Both the position numbers and the translations under genes were made by a program. From NCBI RefSeq assembly GCF_018398425.1, contig NZ_JADPMV010000002.1, positions 62,001 to 126,000 of the forward strand: a stretch of DNA of 64,000 bases. The letters run 5' to 3'. The notes beneath the pieces were generated by a model. The model saw nothing but the letters and a program-made list of their open reading frames with translations, made no database searches and had not been told where the DNA came from. How positions within the stretch are numbered: position 1 is the stretch's first letter; the number at the start of each line of letters is the position of its first letter. Positions 7,657 through 16,001 of the stretch are shown piece by piece. Source of the stretch: Pseudomonas lalucatii. GTDB taxonomy: Bacteria; Pseudomonadota; Gammaproteobacteria; Pseudomonadales; Pseudomonadaceae.

Positions 7657-8655
7657 TCAGCCGCGGCGGCGCAGGGTGTCCGACGGCAGCTCGCCGAAGC
7701 TGTTCTTGTAGCTCTCGGAGAAACGGCCGAGATGAGTGAAACCGTAGTCCAGGGCGATCTCGGTGACGCTGCGCACGTGGCAGCTCGGGTCGCTCAGGCA
7801 GCTGTGGATGCGCGCCAGCTTGCGCTCGCGCACGTACTGCTTGGGCGTGCTGCCGGAGTGGCGCTCGAACAGCGCGTAGAGCGAACGCAGGCTGATCTGC
7901 GCGCAGGCGGCCAGGTGCTCGGCGCTGATGTCCTGCTTGAGGTTGGCCTCGATGTATTCGATCAGGTGCTCGAAGGGCGCCGCCTGGGGCAGCGGCTGTT
8001 CGCGACAGAGGTTGCTGCCGAGCTGGGTCAGCAGCTTGCTGGCGATGATGCGGCTGTAGTGCTCCTGGGTCTGCAGGGCGTTGTCGTCCGCCTCGGCCTC
8101 CAGGCACACCAGGCCGAGCAGGCGCGTCAGGCTCTCCAGCTCCCGCAGGCTGTAGAGGTTGCGGGTGAAGTGGATGCCCTGCTGCGGCAGCTTCCAGCGC
8201 TGCTCCTCGCAGGCGGCCTGCAACAGGCTGACCGGCAGCTTGACGATGAACTTCTCGCAGTCCTCGGAATAGGTCAGGTCGACCGGATCGTCCGGGTTGA
8301 TCAGCAGCAACTCGCCGGGGGCGAGGAAGTGCTCATCGTGATGCTGACGCCACAGGCAGTGGCCCTTGAGCAGGATCTGCAGGTGGTAGATAGTCTCCAG
8401 GGCGTCCGAGGTGACCCGCACGCTGCCGCCGTAGCTGATCCGGCACAGGTCCAGGTTGGCGAACTTGCGGTGACTGAGGCTGGCGGACAAGCCGCCCTTG
8501 GCCGGCAGCTTGATGCAGTGATGCCCCACGTGCTGGTTGACGTAACCCGACACGGCATAGGGGTCGGCATGGTCGAACACCATGCTTTTATCACTCAGAA
8601 GCAGCATCCACGCAGTACCATTTTGTTTTTTATTGGCGCCCGGCAGTCCGGACAT
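7657..8655 (-). CDS. benR: AraC/XylS-family activator of benzoate degradation
   Basis: A 332-residue regulator with the ligand-sensing N-terminal domain of the XylS/BenR type (DHADPYAVSGYVNQHVGHHC, GELLLINP) and a C-terminal AraC double helix-turn-helix (SLRSLYALFERHSGSTPKQY and VTEIALDYGFTHLGRFSESYK). It should bind benzoate directly and activate benA. The start is uncertain: an ATG at 8607 (MLLLSDKS) would give 316 residues, close to the usual about 318, and neither start has a strong ribosome site. The gene points in the same direction as benA, 239 bases upstream of it. Identification rests on family likeness, the adjoining ben operon and the consensus sites in the gap. Confidence 0.92.
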   Translation of the reverse strand: MSGLPGANKKQNGTAWMLLLSDKSMVFDHADPYAVSGYVNQHVGHHCIKLPAKGGLSASLSHRKFANLDLCRISYGGSVRVTSDALETIYHLQILLKGHCLWRQHHDEHFLAPGELLLINPDDPVDLTYSEDCEKFIVKLPVSLLQAACEEQRWKLPQQGIHFTRNLYSLRELESLTRLLGLVCLEAEADDNALQTQEHYSRIIASKLLTQLGSNLCREQPLPQAAPFEHLIEYIEANLKQDISAEHLAACAQISLRSLYALFERHSGSTPKQYVRERKLARIHSCLSDPSCHVRSVTEIALDYGFTHLGRFSESYKNSFGELPSDTLRRRG

Positions 8656-8825
8656 TGCAGCGACTCATCTCATTCCGAGTCTACCCGGCAGCCTGGCGGC
8701 CACTCGGCTAACGGACGAACGGCTCGCCCATGCCTTTGGCAGACCGCCACCATAAGAAGCGGCGCGAAGTCCCGTCAATCGAGTGCCGCAAAAACCGTGC
8801 GATTAACGCCTGCCCCATGGCCCGC

Positions 8826-9671
8826 TCAGCGCGACGGAAACAACTGACCACTCAGCTCGCGACTGGCGCTCTGCATGATCGGCAGGTAGCGTTTCTCCAG
8901 CTCGCTCACCGACACCCGCCCGGCATGGGCACTGACGTTCATCGCTGCCAGCACGTGGCCGGCCGCGTCGTATACCGGCACCGCCAGGGAACGCAGGCCC
9001 TGCTCCAGTTCCTGGTCGACGATGCACCAGCCCTGCTGGCGCACCTGTTGCAGGCAGGCCCAGAGGTCCTCCGGGGTGTGCAGGGTACGGCTGGTCTTGG
9101 GCTGCAGCTCGGCATGATTGAGGTAGTCGTGCAGGCTGTCGTCGTCCAGGGCGGCCAGCAGGATCCGGCCCATGGAGGTGCAGTAGGCCGGCAGGCGGCT
9201 GCCGACGCTCAGGTCCACCGAGATCAGGCGCTGTGGAATCGCCGAGCGCGCGATATAGAGCACCTGCTCGCCCTCCAGGGTGGCCAGGTTGCAGGCCTCG
9301 TGCAGCTGCTCGCTGAGGCGGTCCAGGTAGGGCTGCGCCGAGACCGCCAGGGGCGTGGAGGACAGGTAGGCGTGGCCCAGGGTCAGCACCTTGGGCAGCA
9401 GCGAATAGGTGCGCCCGTCGCTGGTGGCGTAACCCAGCTGCATCAGGGTGTACAGGCAGCGACGCACGGCGGCGCGGGGAATGTCCGTGCGATGGCTGAT
9501 CTGCGCGATGGTCAGGTGGCGCTTGCGCTCCTGGAAGGCGTTGATCACCGCCAGGCCGCGGGCCAGGGAGGCCATGAAGTTGGGATCGCCGGCGAATTCG
9601 GCGATCCGCTGGGCCGGCGACACATAGGGCGGCGGCGCCAGGGGCGACTGGGGCGGTCGTGATTCACTCAT
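8826..9671 (-). CDS. pcaR: IclR-family regulator PcaR
   Basis: A 281-residue IclR-type protein. The N-terminal winged helix contains SLARGLAVINAFQERKRHLT and RAAVRRCLYTLMQLGYA, and the C-terminal effector domain SVGSRLPAYCTSMGRILLAAL. It is very close to the P. putida PcaR sequence as I remember it, which activates 3-oxoadipate genes (pcaIJ, pcaF, pcaBDC) in response to 3-oxoadipate, the product further along this very pathway. The start at 9671 is preferred: GGAG lies nine bases upstream, and a longer frame would begin inside the operator. No pca structural gene is in the window. It ends 170 bases before benR. Confidence 0.9.
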   Translation of the reverse strand: MSESRPPQSPLAPPPYVSPAQRIAEFAGDPNFMASLARGLAVINAFQERKRHLTIAQISHRTDIPRAAVRRCLYTLMQLGYATSDGRTYSLLPKVLTLGHAYLSSTPLAVSAQPYLDRLSEQLHEACNLATLEGEQVLYIARSAIPQRLISVDLSVGSRLPAYCTSMGRILLAALDDDSLHDYLNHAELQPKTSRTLHTPEDLWACLQQVRQQGWCIVDQELEQGLRSLAVPVYDAAGHVLAAMNVSAHAGRVSVSELEKRYLPIMQSASRELSGQLFPSR

Positions 9672-9705
9672 ACGGACTCCGGGGCGGGGCATAATCAGAC
9701 ATCGA

Positions 9706-9735
9706 GCGATTATCGAACCAAAGTTCGATAATCGC
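9706..9735. promoter_or_regulatory. Palindromic PcaR operator in the pcaR promoter
   Basis: GCGATTATCGAAC (9706-9718) and GTTCGATAATCGC (9723-9735) are a perfect 13-base inverted repeat separated by four bases. The half-site is the same as the PcaR target GTTCGATAATCGC that I recall from P. putida pcaI. It lies 35-64 bases upstream of the pcaR start, a fitting place for autoregulation. The role is inferred from this likeness. Confidence 0.8.
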
Positions 9736-9737
9736 AA

Positions 9738-10078
9738 TTCACTCCCTCTCCCCAGCTGTTAACATTCGCCCCGCCCAATCCTGCGATTGCTCCGCTCAGG
9801 AGCCCATCGCGGAGTGGGCAGGGTTCTGCCCACGAAGCGGAACTCCCTCCTCGAGCCGGTCCACGCCCCGGCTGAGGTAGGCGTGCGCCCTGCCCTGGAC
9901 GAATGTCGCTCAGGCGCGGGGGGCGCGGCTATTTCCCACCTGGTCCGGAACAGCCTGACGCCTTGCTCAGCCACGCTCATCGGCCGGTCGGCGCCGAGAC
10001 TGGCATCGGCGGCCTTGGCCAGTCCTGCAGCCCTCCGCACGCACTGCGGCCAGCATGGCTGGAACAGCCGCAAAGGTT
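9738..10078. other. Intergenic stretch between pcaR and the binding-protein gene
   Basis: No credible gene is seen. The only notable structure is a short hairpin, GTGGGCAG (9814-9821) with CTGCCCAC (9826-9833) around a 4-base loop, which lacks a T-run on either side. Open frames here are long only because of the high GC content and show no family likeness. It could hold the tail of the leftward accessory operon transcript. Confidence 0.5.
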
Positions 10079-10873
10079 TCAGGGCAGCGCCCGCAGCCCA
10101 GGCATCTGCGCTCCCGGCAGCCACTTGTGGTGGATCGCCGCGAAACTGCCGTCGCGCTTCATGCCGTCCAGCTCCTCCTGCCAGCGGGCCACCAGCGCGG
10201 GGTCGGTCTCTGGCGAAAAAGCGATGTAGCTATAGCTGCGCAGGAAGCTGAACAGCAGCTTGACCTCATCGTCGCGCAGCCCGCCACGGGCCAGATACGC
10301 CGACAGTCCGAGGTTGTCCATCACCATCAGCTTCACCCGCCGGTGCTTGAGCATCTGCACCACCATGTCCGGCCCGGGGACCGGGTGCAGGTTGCCGAAC
10401 CCTGCGGCGCGCAGCAGCTGGTGGCTGTACCAGTCGCGCGGGATGGCTATTTCGCCGTGATGGCGGGCGTCGTCCAGGCTGTCGATGCGCGGTGCGGCAT
10501 CGGTGAGCGCGTAGAAGCCGGTAGTGTTCACGGTGATCGGCCCCACCCACTGGAACAGCGACTCGCGCTCCGCGGTGCGCATGGCGACGAAGACCCCGCT
10601 ATTGGGCCGTGTCTGCGCCTCCCGGTAGGCGCGCGCCCAGGGCACCACCTCCAGGTGGATCGGCTGGGCGCTGCGCCGCGCCAGCTCCCGCACCACCTCC
10701 ACGGCCATGCCGGCGGGCTCTCCGGCGACACTGAAGTTCACCGGCGGATACTCCTGGGAATACAGCCGCAGCGGTTCGGCGGAAAGCGACAAGGGCAGCG
10801 ACAACCCCAGCAGCAGTGCCGACAACCAGTAGTGAAGTAACGAGCGCAAGCCTATGCCCTCGGCAGATGGCAT
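10079..10873 (-). CDS. Periplasmic solute-binding protein, family 3 type, orphan
   Basis: A 264-residue protein with a signal peptide (hydrophobic stretch SLLHYWLSALLLGLSLPL, then LSLSAEP) and a two-lobed family-3 solute-binding domain: RLYSQEYPPVNF, GMAVEVVRELARR, VPWARAYREAQ and the late WQEELDGMKRDGSFAAIHHKW motif. Standalone proteins of this type are common in pseudomonads and bind amino acids or small acids. No ABC permease or ATPase is nearby, so transport through a classical importer is not supported. It is the last gene of the leftward accessory run, 126 bases after the porin. The ATG at 10873 is the best placed before the signal peptide, but no clear ribosome site precedes it. Confidence 0.7.
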   Translation of the reverse strand: MPSAEGIGLRSLLHYWLSALLLGLSLPLSLSAEPLRLYSQEYPPVNFSVAGEPAGMAVEVVRELARRSAQPIHLEVVPWARAYREAQTRPNSGVFVAMRTAERESLFQWVGPITVNTTGFYALTDAAPRIDSLDDARHHGEIAIPRDWYSHQLLRAAGFGNLHPVPGPDMVVQMLKHRRVKLMVMDNLGLSAYLARGGLRDDEVKLLFSFLRSYSYIAFSPETDPALVARWQEELDGMKRDGSFAAIHHKWLPGAQMPGLRALP

Positions 10874-10999
10874 AGGCTGTAGCTTAGCTGCGACGGGAAG
10901 CTCCAGCGCCCAGCCTGACGCTGCCAGGCGCTTTTGCGCCAAGGGTGACTGGCCGGGGCCTGTCGATCGCCCCGCTCTCGCGCAGGCGAATGGCGAGCC

Positions 11000-12250
11000 T
11001 TACCAGAGCGCCAGGGTGTAGCCCAGGATCAGCCGGTTCTCGTCGATATCCGTCGCAAGGCCACTGCCGGACCTGAAGCTCAGGTTGCGCCAGCGCAGGC
11101 TCACGCCCTTCAGGCTACCACTCTGCACGACGTAGGCCAGGTCGGTGTCGCGCTCCCACTCCTCGCCGCTGCGAGTTGTCGCGCTCCTGGCATTGCGGCC
11201 GTCGACGTAGCGGGTCATGAAGGTCAGTCCGGGAATGCCCTGGGCGGCGAAGTCGTAGTCATAACGGAGCTGCCAGGAGTCCTCCTCGGCGCGGGTGAAG
11301 TCGTTCAGGGTCACCAGGTTGACGACGTAGGCCGCGCCGCCGTTGAGGTAGGGAAAGGCACTGTTGCCGGACAAGGATTGCCAGGCCGCGCTGACCCTGT
11401 GGGCGCCATGGCTGAGGCTGAACATGCCGTTGAGGTTGCGGTTGTCGATCTCCCCCGCGCGCTGCCGGCCATCGCCGCGGCTGTCGAAGTAGCGGATATC
11501 GCTGCGCAGGCTGAAGCCGCCGGGCAGCGGCTGGTTATGCACCAGCCCGAGGTACTGCTGGCGGTAGATCTCGTCGAGCCGACCATAGTAGTAGCTGACG
11601 GCGAGCTGGGGACTGATCGCGTAGCTGCCCCCGGCAAAGTCGAATGCGTCGCTGGTGGCGTTGCCGTAGCCGATCTCGTCGCGTCCGGAGGAGTCGCGCA
11701 GATTACCGCGGGTCAGCCGGCCACCGTCGAGCGTCAGGCCCTCGATGTCCTGGGACGTGAGCATGCCGCCCTGGAAAGTCGAAGGGAGCAAACGGGTATC
11801 GTTGTAGAGGGCGATCGGCAGCCAGGGTTGCAGGGTGCCCAGACGCAATACGCTCTTCGAGACACGCAGCTTTCCGGTCAAACCCAGCTCGCTGTAGTCG
11901 TCCACCGGCTCCTGGCTGGTGGGGCCGAAGGGCAACAGCCCCGTGCCACGGCGATCGCGACTCGAGTCCAGCTTGATCCCCAGCTCGCCGATGGCGTCGA
12001 GGCCGACGCCTAGCGGGCCGTCGCTGAAGCCCGACTCGAAGCGGGCGATGAAACCCTGGCCCCATTCTTCGGCTTTGGCCTGGCGCGCCGACTCCTGGCG
12101 GAAATCACGATTCAGGTAGAAATTTCTGAGCTCCAGGCTGGCCTTGCTCTCGTCGATGACGCCTGCCATGGCCAACGATGCGGATAGCAGGCACGGCAGG
12201 GCAAACAGGCGCGCGAGTTGGCGCGAGCCACGCAATTGGATGTGGTTCAT
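11000..12250 (-). CDS. OprD-family outer-membrane porin
   Basis: A 416-residue porin with a signal peptide (ending SLAMAG) and the family features: an early LELRNFYLNRDFR strand, GFIARFESGFSDGPLGVGLDA, the DGGRLTRGNLRDSSG segment, and a C-terminal beta strand ending YTLALW with the terminal Trp needed for outer-membrane insertion. OprD-like channels are selective for amino acids or aromatic and other carboxylates; the substrate cannot be read from sequence. It lies between the MHS transporter and the binding protein, which suggests that it carries the same compound across the outer membrane. BenF- or OpdK-like function is possible. Confidence 0.88.
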   Translation of the reverse strand: MNHIQLRGSRQLARLFALPCLLSASLAMAGVIDESKASLELRNFYLNRDFRQESARQAKAEEWGQGFIARFESGFSDGPLGVGLDAIGELGIKLDSSRDRRGTGLLPFGPTSQEPVDDYSELGLTGKLRVSKSVLRLGTLQPWLPIALYNDTRLLPSTFQGGMLTSQDIEGLTLDGGRLTRGNLRDSSGRDEIGYGNATSDAFDFAGGSYAISPQLAVSYYYGRLDEIYRQQYLGLVHNQPLPGGFSLRSDIRYFDSRGDGRQRAGEIDNRNLNGMFSLSHGAHRVSAAWQSLSGNSAFPYLNGGAAYVVNLVTLNDFTRAEEDSWQLRYDYDFAAQGIPGLTFMTRYVDGRNARSATTRSGEEWERDTDLAYVVQSGSLKGVSLRWRNLSFRSGSGLATDIDENRLILGYTLALW

Positions 12251-12398
12251 TGTTGTTATTCCGACAGGTGATTTTGGATAGAGCGTCGCCTGGGCGGGCG
12301 CCGCCCCCCTGCCCCTCCTCCAGCGGACGGGAGACAGGAGCTCGCGGCGCCCCCGCGGTTCGGCAGAGGCGGGCTCTCAGGATCGCGACGGCCTGGCC

Positions 12399-13766
12399 CT
12401 ACAGGCCTTGAGCACTGGCCCGTTGGGAGGGCACCCCGGCACTGGCCGGTTGCGTTTGCGCGTTCACCGGGCCGCCATCATCGACGACCGCGAGGTTAGC
12501 CTCATGGGTGCGGTCGATCAGGAAGAAGGCGGCCACCAGGCCGAGGGCCGCGGCAAAGATCACGTAGAACACCGGCGCGATGGCCATGCCGGTGGTATGG
12601 ATCAGCCAGGTCACGATGAACTGGGCAAAACCGCCGAAGATCATCACCGCCAGGTTGTAGGCGAGCGCCAGTCCCGTGGAACGCACGCCGGCGGGAAACT
12701 GCTCGGCCATCGCCGCGGATATTGGCCCGAAGTACGCGGCCAGCAGCGTGCACAGTACGACCTGCATGGTCATCAGGCGAGCGAAGGACGGCGCCGCGTG
12801 GACCCAGCTGAACAACGGATACAAGGCGACGAGCAGACCGGCGGTCGCGGCGATGATCAGGGCCTTGCGGCCAAGCCGGTCGGACAGCGCGCCGAATACC
12901 GGCATCAGCAGCGTCATCAGGGCGACGGCAATGACCTGGGCGGTAAAGGCGTCGGTCAGCGGCAAGTTCAATTGCCGATTGGCGAAGGTCGGCATGTAGA
13001 CCAGGATCACGTAGAAGCCGACGGTGCCACACACGGTGAGGCCCATGACGGTAATCACCTCGCGCAGATGATTACGCAGCATGCGGGCGAGCGACTGCTT
13101 CTCCTTGGGTGCCTGCCGAGCCTCGAGGAAGGCACTGGTTTCCGACAGGTGGCGGCGCATCCACAGACCGACCGGGCCGATGATCAGGCCGATGATGAAG
13201 GGGATGCGCCAGCCCCAGGCGTCCAGCGCCTCCGGCGTTAGCCCGTTGGTAACCAGTGCGGTGATCGCCGCGCCACAGAACACCGCCAGGCCCTGGCCGA
13301 ACATCTGCCAGGAGCCATAGAGTCCGCGGCGGTTGGCCGGAGCGCTCTCGATCAGGAAGGAGGTGGCGCTGGCGAACTCACCGCCGGTAGCGAAGCCTTG
13401 CAGCAGGCGCGCGAGCACGATGAGCAGGGGCGCGGCGACACCGATCGCGGCATAAGGCGGGGCGAAGGCGATCATCGCGATGGACACCGTCATCATGCCG
13501 ATGATCAGCTGCAGCGCGGCCTTGCGCCCCCTGCGGTCGGCGTAGATTCCCAGCAGAATGCCGCCGACCGGGCGCATGAAGAAGCCCACGCCGAATGTCG
13601 CCGTGGCCATGAGCAGCGAGCTGTATTCACTTTCGCTGGGAAAGAACAGGCGCGAAATCACCACGGCGAGGAAACCGAAGACGATGAAGTCGTACCATTC
13701 CAGCGCGTTGCCGATCACGGCCGCGAGTACCTGGTGCTTGGGGGGAGCCGCTTTTTGCCTACTCAT
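12399..13766 (-). CDS. Major facilitator transporter, metabolite:H+ symporter family
   Basis: A 455-residue inner-membrane carrier of the MHS family, to which citrate, shikimate, alpha-ketoglutarate and proline/betaine carriers belong. The signature ALEWYDFIVFGF lies in helix 1 and YADRRGRKAAL in the helix 2-3 loop; RLLQGFATGGEFASA is in helix 4, and SDRLGRKA repeats the loop motif in the second half. Twelve hydrophobic segments are visible. It starts 58 bases after the M20 hydrolase stop and precedes the porin in the same direction. By context it likely imports the substrate of the hydrolase. Confidence 0.88.
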   Translation of the reverse strand: MSRQKAAPPKHQVLAAVIGNALEWYDFIVFGFLAVVISRLFFPSESEYSSLLMATATFGVGFFMRPVGGILLGIYADRRGRKAALQLIIGMMTVSIAMIAFAPPYAAIGVAAPLLIVLARLLQGFATGGEFASATSFLIESAPANRRGLYGSWQMFGQGLAVFCGAAITALVTNGLTPEALDAWGWRIPFIIGLIIGPVGLWMRRHLSETSAFLEARQAPKEKQSLARMLRNHLREVITVMGLTVCGTVGFYVILVYMPTFANRQLNLPLTDAFTAQVIAVALMTLLMPVFGALSDRLGRKALIIAATAGLLVALYPLFSWVHAAPSFARLMTMQVVLCTLLAAYFGPISAAMAEQFPAGVRSTGLALAYNLAVMIFGGFAQFIVTWLIHTTGMAIAPVFYVIFAAALGLVAAFFLIDRTHEANLAVVDDGGPVNAQTQPASAGVPSQRASAQGL

Positions 13767-13824
13767 GTTGTCATCTCCACGATAGAGCTTACTTGTTGTT
13801 ATAAAAGCGAGTGATGAAAGCCAT

Positions 13825-15033
13825 TCACTCGCCGAAGAACCGCTCTCCTAGCGCCACCCAGAAGGCCGCGCCGGGTACCAGACAGTCGTCGTTGAAGTCG
13901 TAATGAGGGTTGTGCACGCTGCAGGGGCCGAGGTGCTCGCCCGCGCCGAAACCGTTGTCGCCGTTGCCGATGAGCAGGTAGCAACCCGGCACCCGCTGCA
14001 GGATGAAGGCGAAGTCTTCGCTGCCGCTCAACGGTGGGGCGTCCTCCACTACCCGGGCAGCGCCCACCAGTTCGCGCGCCACTTCGGCGGCAAGCTGCGT
14101 TTCCCGTACGCTATTGACCAGGACCGGATAGCCGCGCTCGTACTGCACTTCGCTGCTGACGCCAAACGCGGCTGCCTGGCCTTCGACCAGGGTGCGAATA
14201 CGCGCCTCGAGCAGATCGCGCACCTCCGGCCGCAGGGCCCGTACGCTCAGTTCCATCTCGGCCGTTTCGGGGATCACGTTGTAGGTGTTGCCCGCCTCGA
14301 TGCGGCCCACGCTGATGACCGCGGCGTCGTTCGGGTCGATGTTGCGCCCGACGATGGCCTGCAGGGCGAGCACGGTCGCAGCGGCCGGCAACATCGGGTC
14401 CACGGCAAGGTGCGGCAAGGCCCCATGCCCGCCCTTGCCGCTGAAGCGGATCATCACCCGGTCTGACGAGGCCATGAAGGGCCCCGCCCGAAAGCGGAAG
14501 TGGCCAGTCGGGACACCCGGGTAGTTGTGCATCGCGAACACCGCGTCGCAGGGGAAGCGCTCGAGCAGCCCCTCGTCGAGCATGCGCCGTGCCCCGCCGC
14601 CGCCGCCCAGTTCTTCGGCCGGCTGAAAGATCAGGTGCAACGTACCGCTGCCCGGCAGCCGTCCCTCCCGGTGCATGCGCGCGAAGACTTGCGCCGCGCC
14701 CAGGAGCATCGTGGTGTGGCCATCATGGCCGCAGGCATGCATCTGCCCCGGCGTCCGGCTCGCCCATGGCAGGCCGGTCAGCTCCTGGATCGGCAGCGCG
14801 TCCATGTCGGCCCGCAGGCCGAGCCGCGGCCCGCCCGCGCCCCAGCGCAGGGTCCCGACCACGCCGGTCACCGCGATGCCGCGATGCACCTCGTAGCCCC
14901 ACTGCTCCAGGCACTCGGCCACCAGCCGGCTGGTGGCAAACTCGCCGAAGCCGAGCTCGGGGTGCTGATGAATGGTGCGCCGCCAGGACTTCATCGCGGC
15001 TTCATTGGGTAGTTCGAGATCGAATGTATTCAT
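13825..15033 (-). CDS. M20-family amidohydrolase, hippurate hydrolase-like
   Basis: A 402-residue metallo-amidohydrolase. The motifs are HQHPELGFGE near residues 21-30, RADMDALPIQE, the metal-binding MHACGHDGHTTMLLG, the QPAEELGGGG glutamates, and SGSEDFAF with a late histidine (VHNPHYDFND). This set is shared by hippurate hydrolases, indole-acetyl-amino-acid hydrolases and carboxypeptidases that cut N-acyl amino acids. Hydrolysis of hippurate would give benzoate and glycine, fitting the ben/cat genes nearby; that substrate is inferred. It is first in a leftward run with a transporter and a porin, and a LysR regulator diverges from it. No ribosome-binding site is seen before the ATG. Confidence 0.87.
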   Translation of the reverse strand: MNTFDLELPNEAAMKSWRRTIHQHPELGFGEFATSRLVAECLEQWGYEVHRGIAVTGVVGTLRWGAGGPRLGLRADMDALPIQELTGLPWASRTPGQMHACGHDGHTTMLLGAAQVFARMHREGRLPGSGTLHLIFQPAEELGGGGGARRMLDEGLLERFPCDAVFAMHNYPGVPTGHFRFRAGPFMASSDRVMIRFSGKGGHGALPHLAVDPMLPAAATVLALQAIVGRNIDPNDAAVISVGRIEAGNTYNVIPETAEMELSVRALRPEVRDLLEARIRTLVEGQAAAFGVSSEVQYERGYPVLVNSVRETQLAAEVARELVGAARVVEDAPPLSGSEDFAFILQRVPGCYLLIGNGDNGFGAGEHLGPCSVHNPHYDFNDDCLVPGAAFWVALGERFFGE

Positions 15034-15113
15034 GAGCCGATAATAGAATTTGCAGTGATCTACGTAAGGCAGTACTTTTTCCGAGGTGACAACTACAAGG
15101 AATCATCTGCATC
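15034..15113. promoter_or_regulatory. Divergent promoter region between the hydrolase and its LysR regulator
   Basis: An 80-base gap typical of LysR-controlled divergent pairs. On the minus strand TATTAT (15040-15045) could be the -10 box of the hydrolase gene; it lies only six bases before the ATG and has no good -35 box, which fits an activator-dependent promoter. I could not assign a convincing LysR palindrome. Confidence 0.4.
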
Positions 15114-16001
15114 ATGAAGGACCATCAGCTCAAAGCCCTTATCCAGGTCGCCGAGTCCGGCTCCATCCGCGCGGCGGCGCGGGCGATGAACCTGAGCCAG
15201 AGTGCGCTGACCAAGGCCTTGCGTGAGCTCGAGGAGGACGTCGGCGCGGAGTTGCTCACGCGCAGCTACAAGGGCATCGATTTCACGCCCGCGGGACAGG
15301 CGCTGCTGGTTCGCGCGCGCCTGGCGCACGCCACACTCGACAAGGCGCGAGAGGAGATTCGCGCCTTGCGCGGTGGCGCCGGGGCACGCATAGCCGTGGC
15401 CCTGACACCGCTGGTGGCCGCGACCGTCCTGCCCCCGATCCTGGCCGAGTTCCGCCGCACGCAGCCCGATGCCACCCTGAGCCTCGAGGAGGGGCTGCTG
15501 ACACAGGCCCTGCCGGGGCTCCTGGAAGGCCGGCTCGACTTCGCCGTCGCCCTGGCCAACCCGCGAGACCTGCCCTACGAGGTGATTTTCGAAGCCCTGG
15601 CCGATGTCCATGCCGCCCCGACCGGCCGCCTCGGTCATCCGCTGGCGGGCGCTCAGACCTGGGCCGAGCTCAGGGACGCAAGCTGGGTCCTGAACCTCAG
15701 CGACGGGAGCATGGGCAAGCACTTCGTGCGCTGGCTGGAAGCCAACGGCATCGACGCACCGAAACACATCATGTCCTGTGCCTCGCTGACACTCATGCTT
15801 GAGCTGATGCGCCGTACCGACTACATAGGCTTCGGACCGACAACCCTGCTCAGCGACCCCTTGTTCGGGGCCGGACTGCAGCAGTTCGCCGTCGCGCCGC
15901 TGCCCCCACCCATGTCACTTGGCATCCTGAGCCTGCGCGGCGTTCCCTTGGCGACGTCGGCAAGAGTGCTGGCGGGCCTGTTCGCCCGCCGTCTTAGGTG
16001 A
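15114..16001 (+). CDS. LysR-type transcriptional regulator
   Basis: A 295-residue LysR protein. The N-terminal winged helix reads LIQVAESGSIRAAARAMNLSQ, then SALTKALRELEEDVG, joined by a linker helix to a periplasmic-binding-like effector domain. It diverges from the M20 hydrolase with an 80-base gap, so it probably controls the hydrolase-transporter-porin genes in response to their substrate. The ATG at 15114 is preceded by AAGGA at a somewhat long distance. The family gives no further clue to the effector. Confidence 0.9.
   Translation: MKDHQLKALIQVAESGSIRAAARAMNLSQSALTKALRELEEDVGAELLTRSYKGIDFTPAGQALLVRARLAHATLDKAREEIRALRGGAGARIAVALTPLVAATVLPPILAEFRRTQPDATLSLEEGLLTQALPGLLEGRLDFAVALANPRDLPYEVIFEALADVHAAPTGRLGHPLAGAQTWAELRDASWVLNLSDGSMGKHFVRWLEANGIDAPKHIMSCASLTLMLELMRRTDYIGFGPTTLLSDPLFGAGLQQFAVAPLPPPMSLGILSLRGVPLATSARVLAGLFARRLR

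Noticed and set aside
9814..9833. GTGGGCAG/CTGCCCAC hairpin as a terminator
   Set aside because: No T-run follows on either strand, and it lies upstream of pcaR and downstream of the accessory operon at a distance, so the role is unclear.
9759..10251. Two overlapping frames on both strands in the gap left of the binding-protein gene
   Set aside because: Proline-, alanine- and arginine-rich, overlapping the 3' end of a real gene, without ribosome sites or family likeness.
15093..15767. Leftward frame of about 220 codons within the LysR gene near 15.4 kb
   Set aside because: The plus-strand LysR has a proper helix-turn-helix and start; the opposite frame has no recognisable domain.
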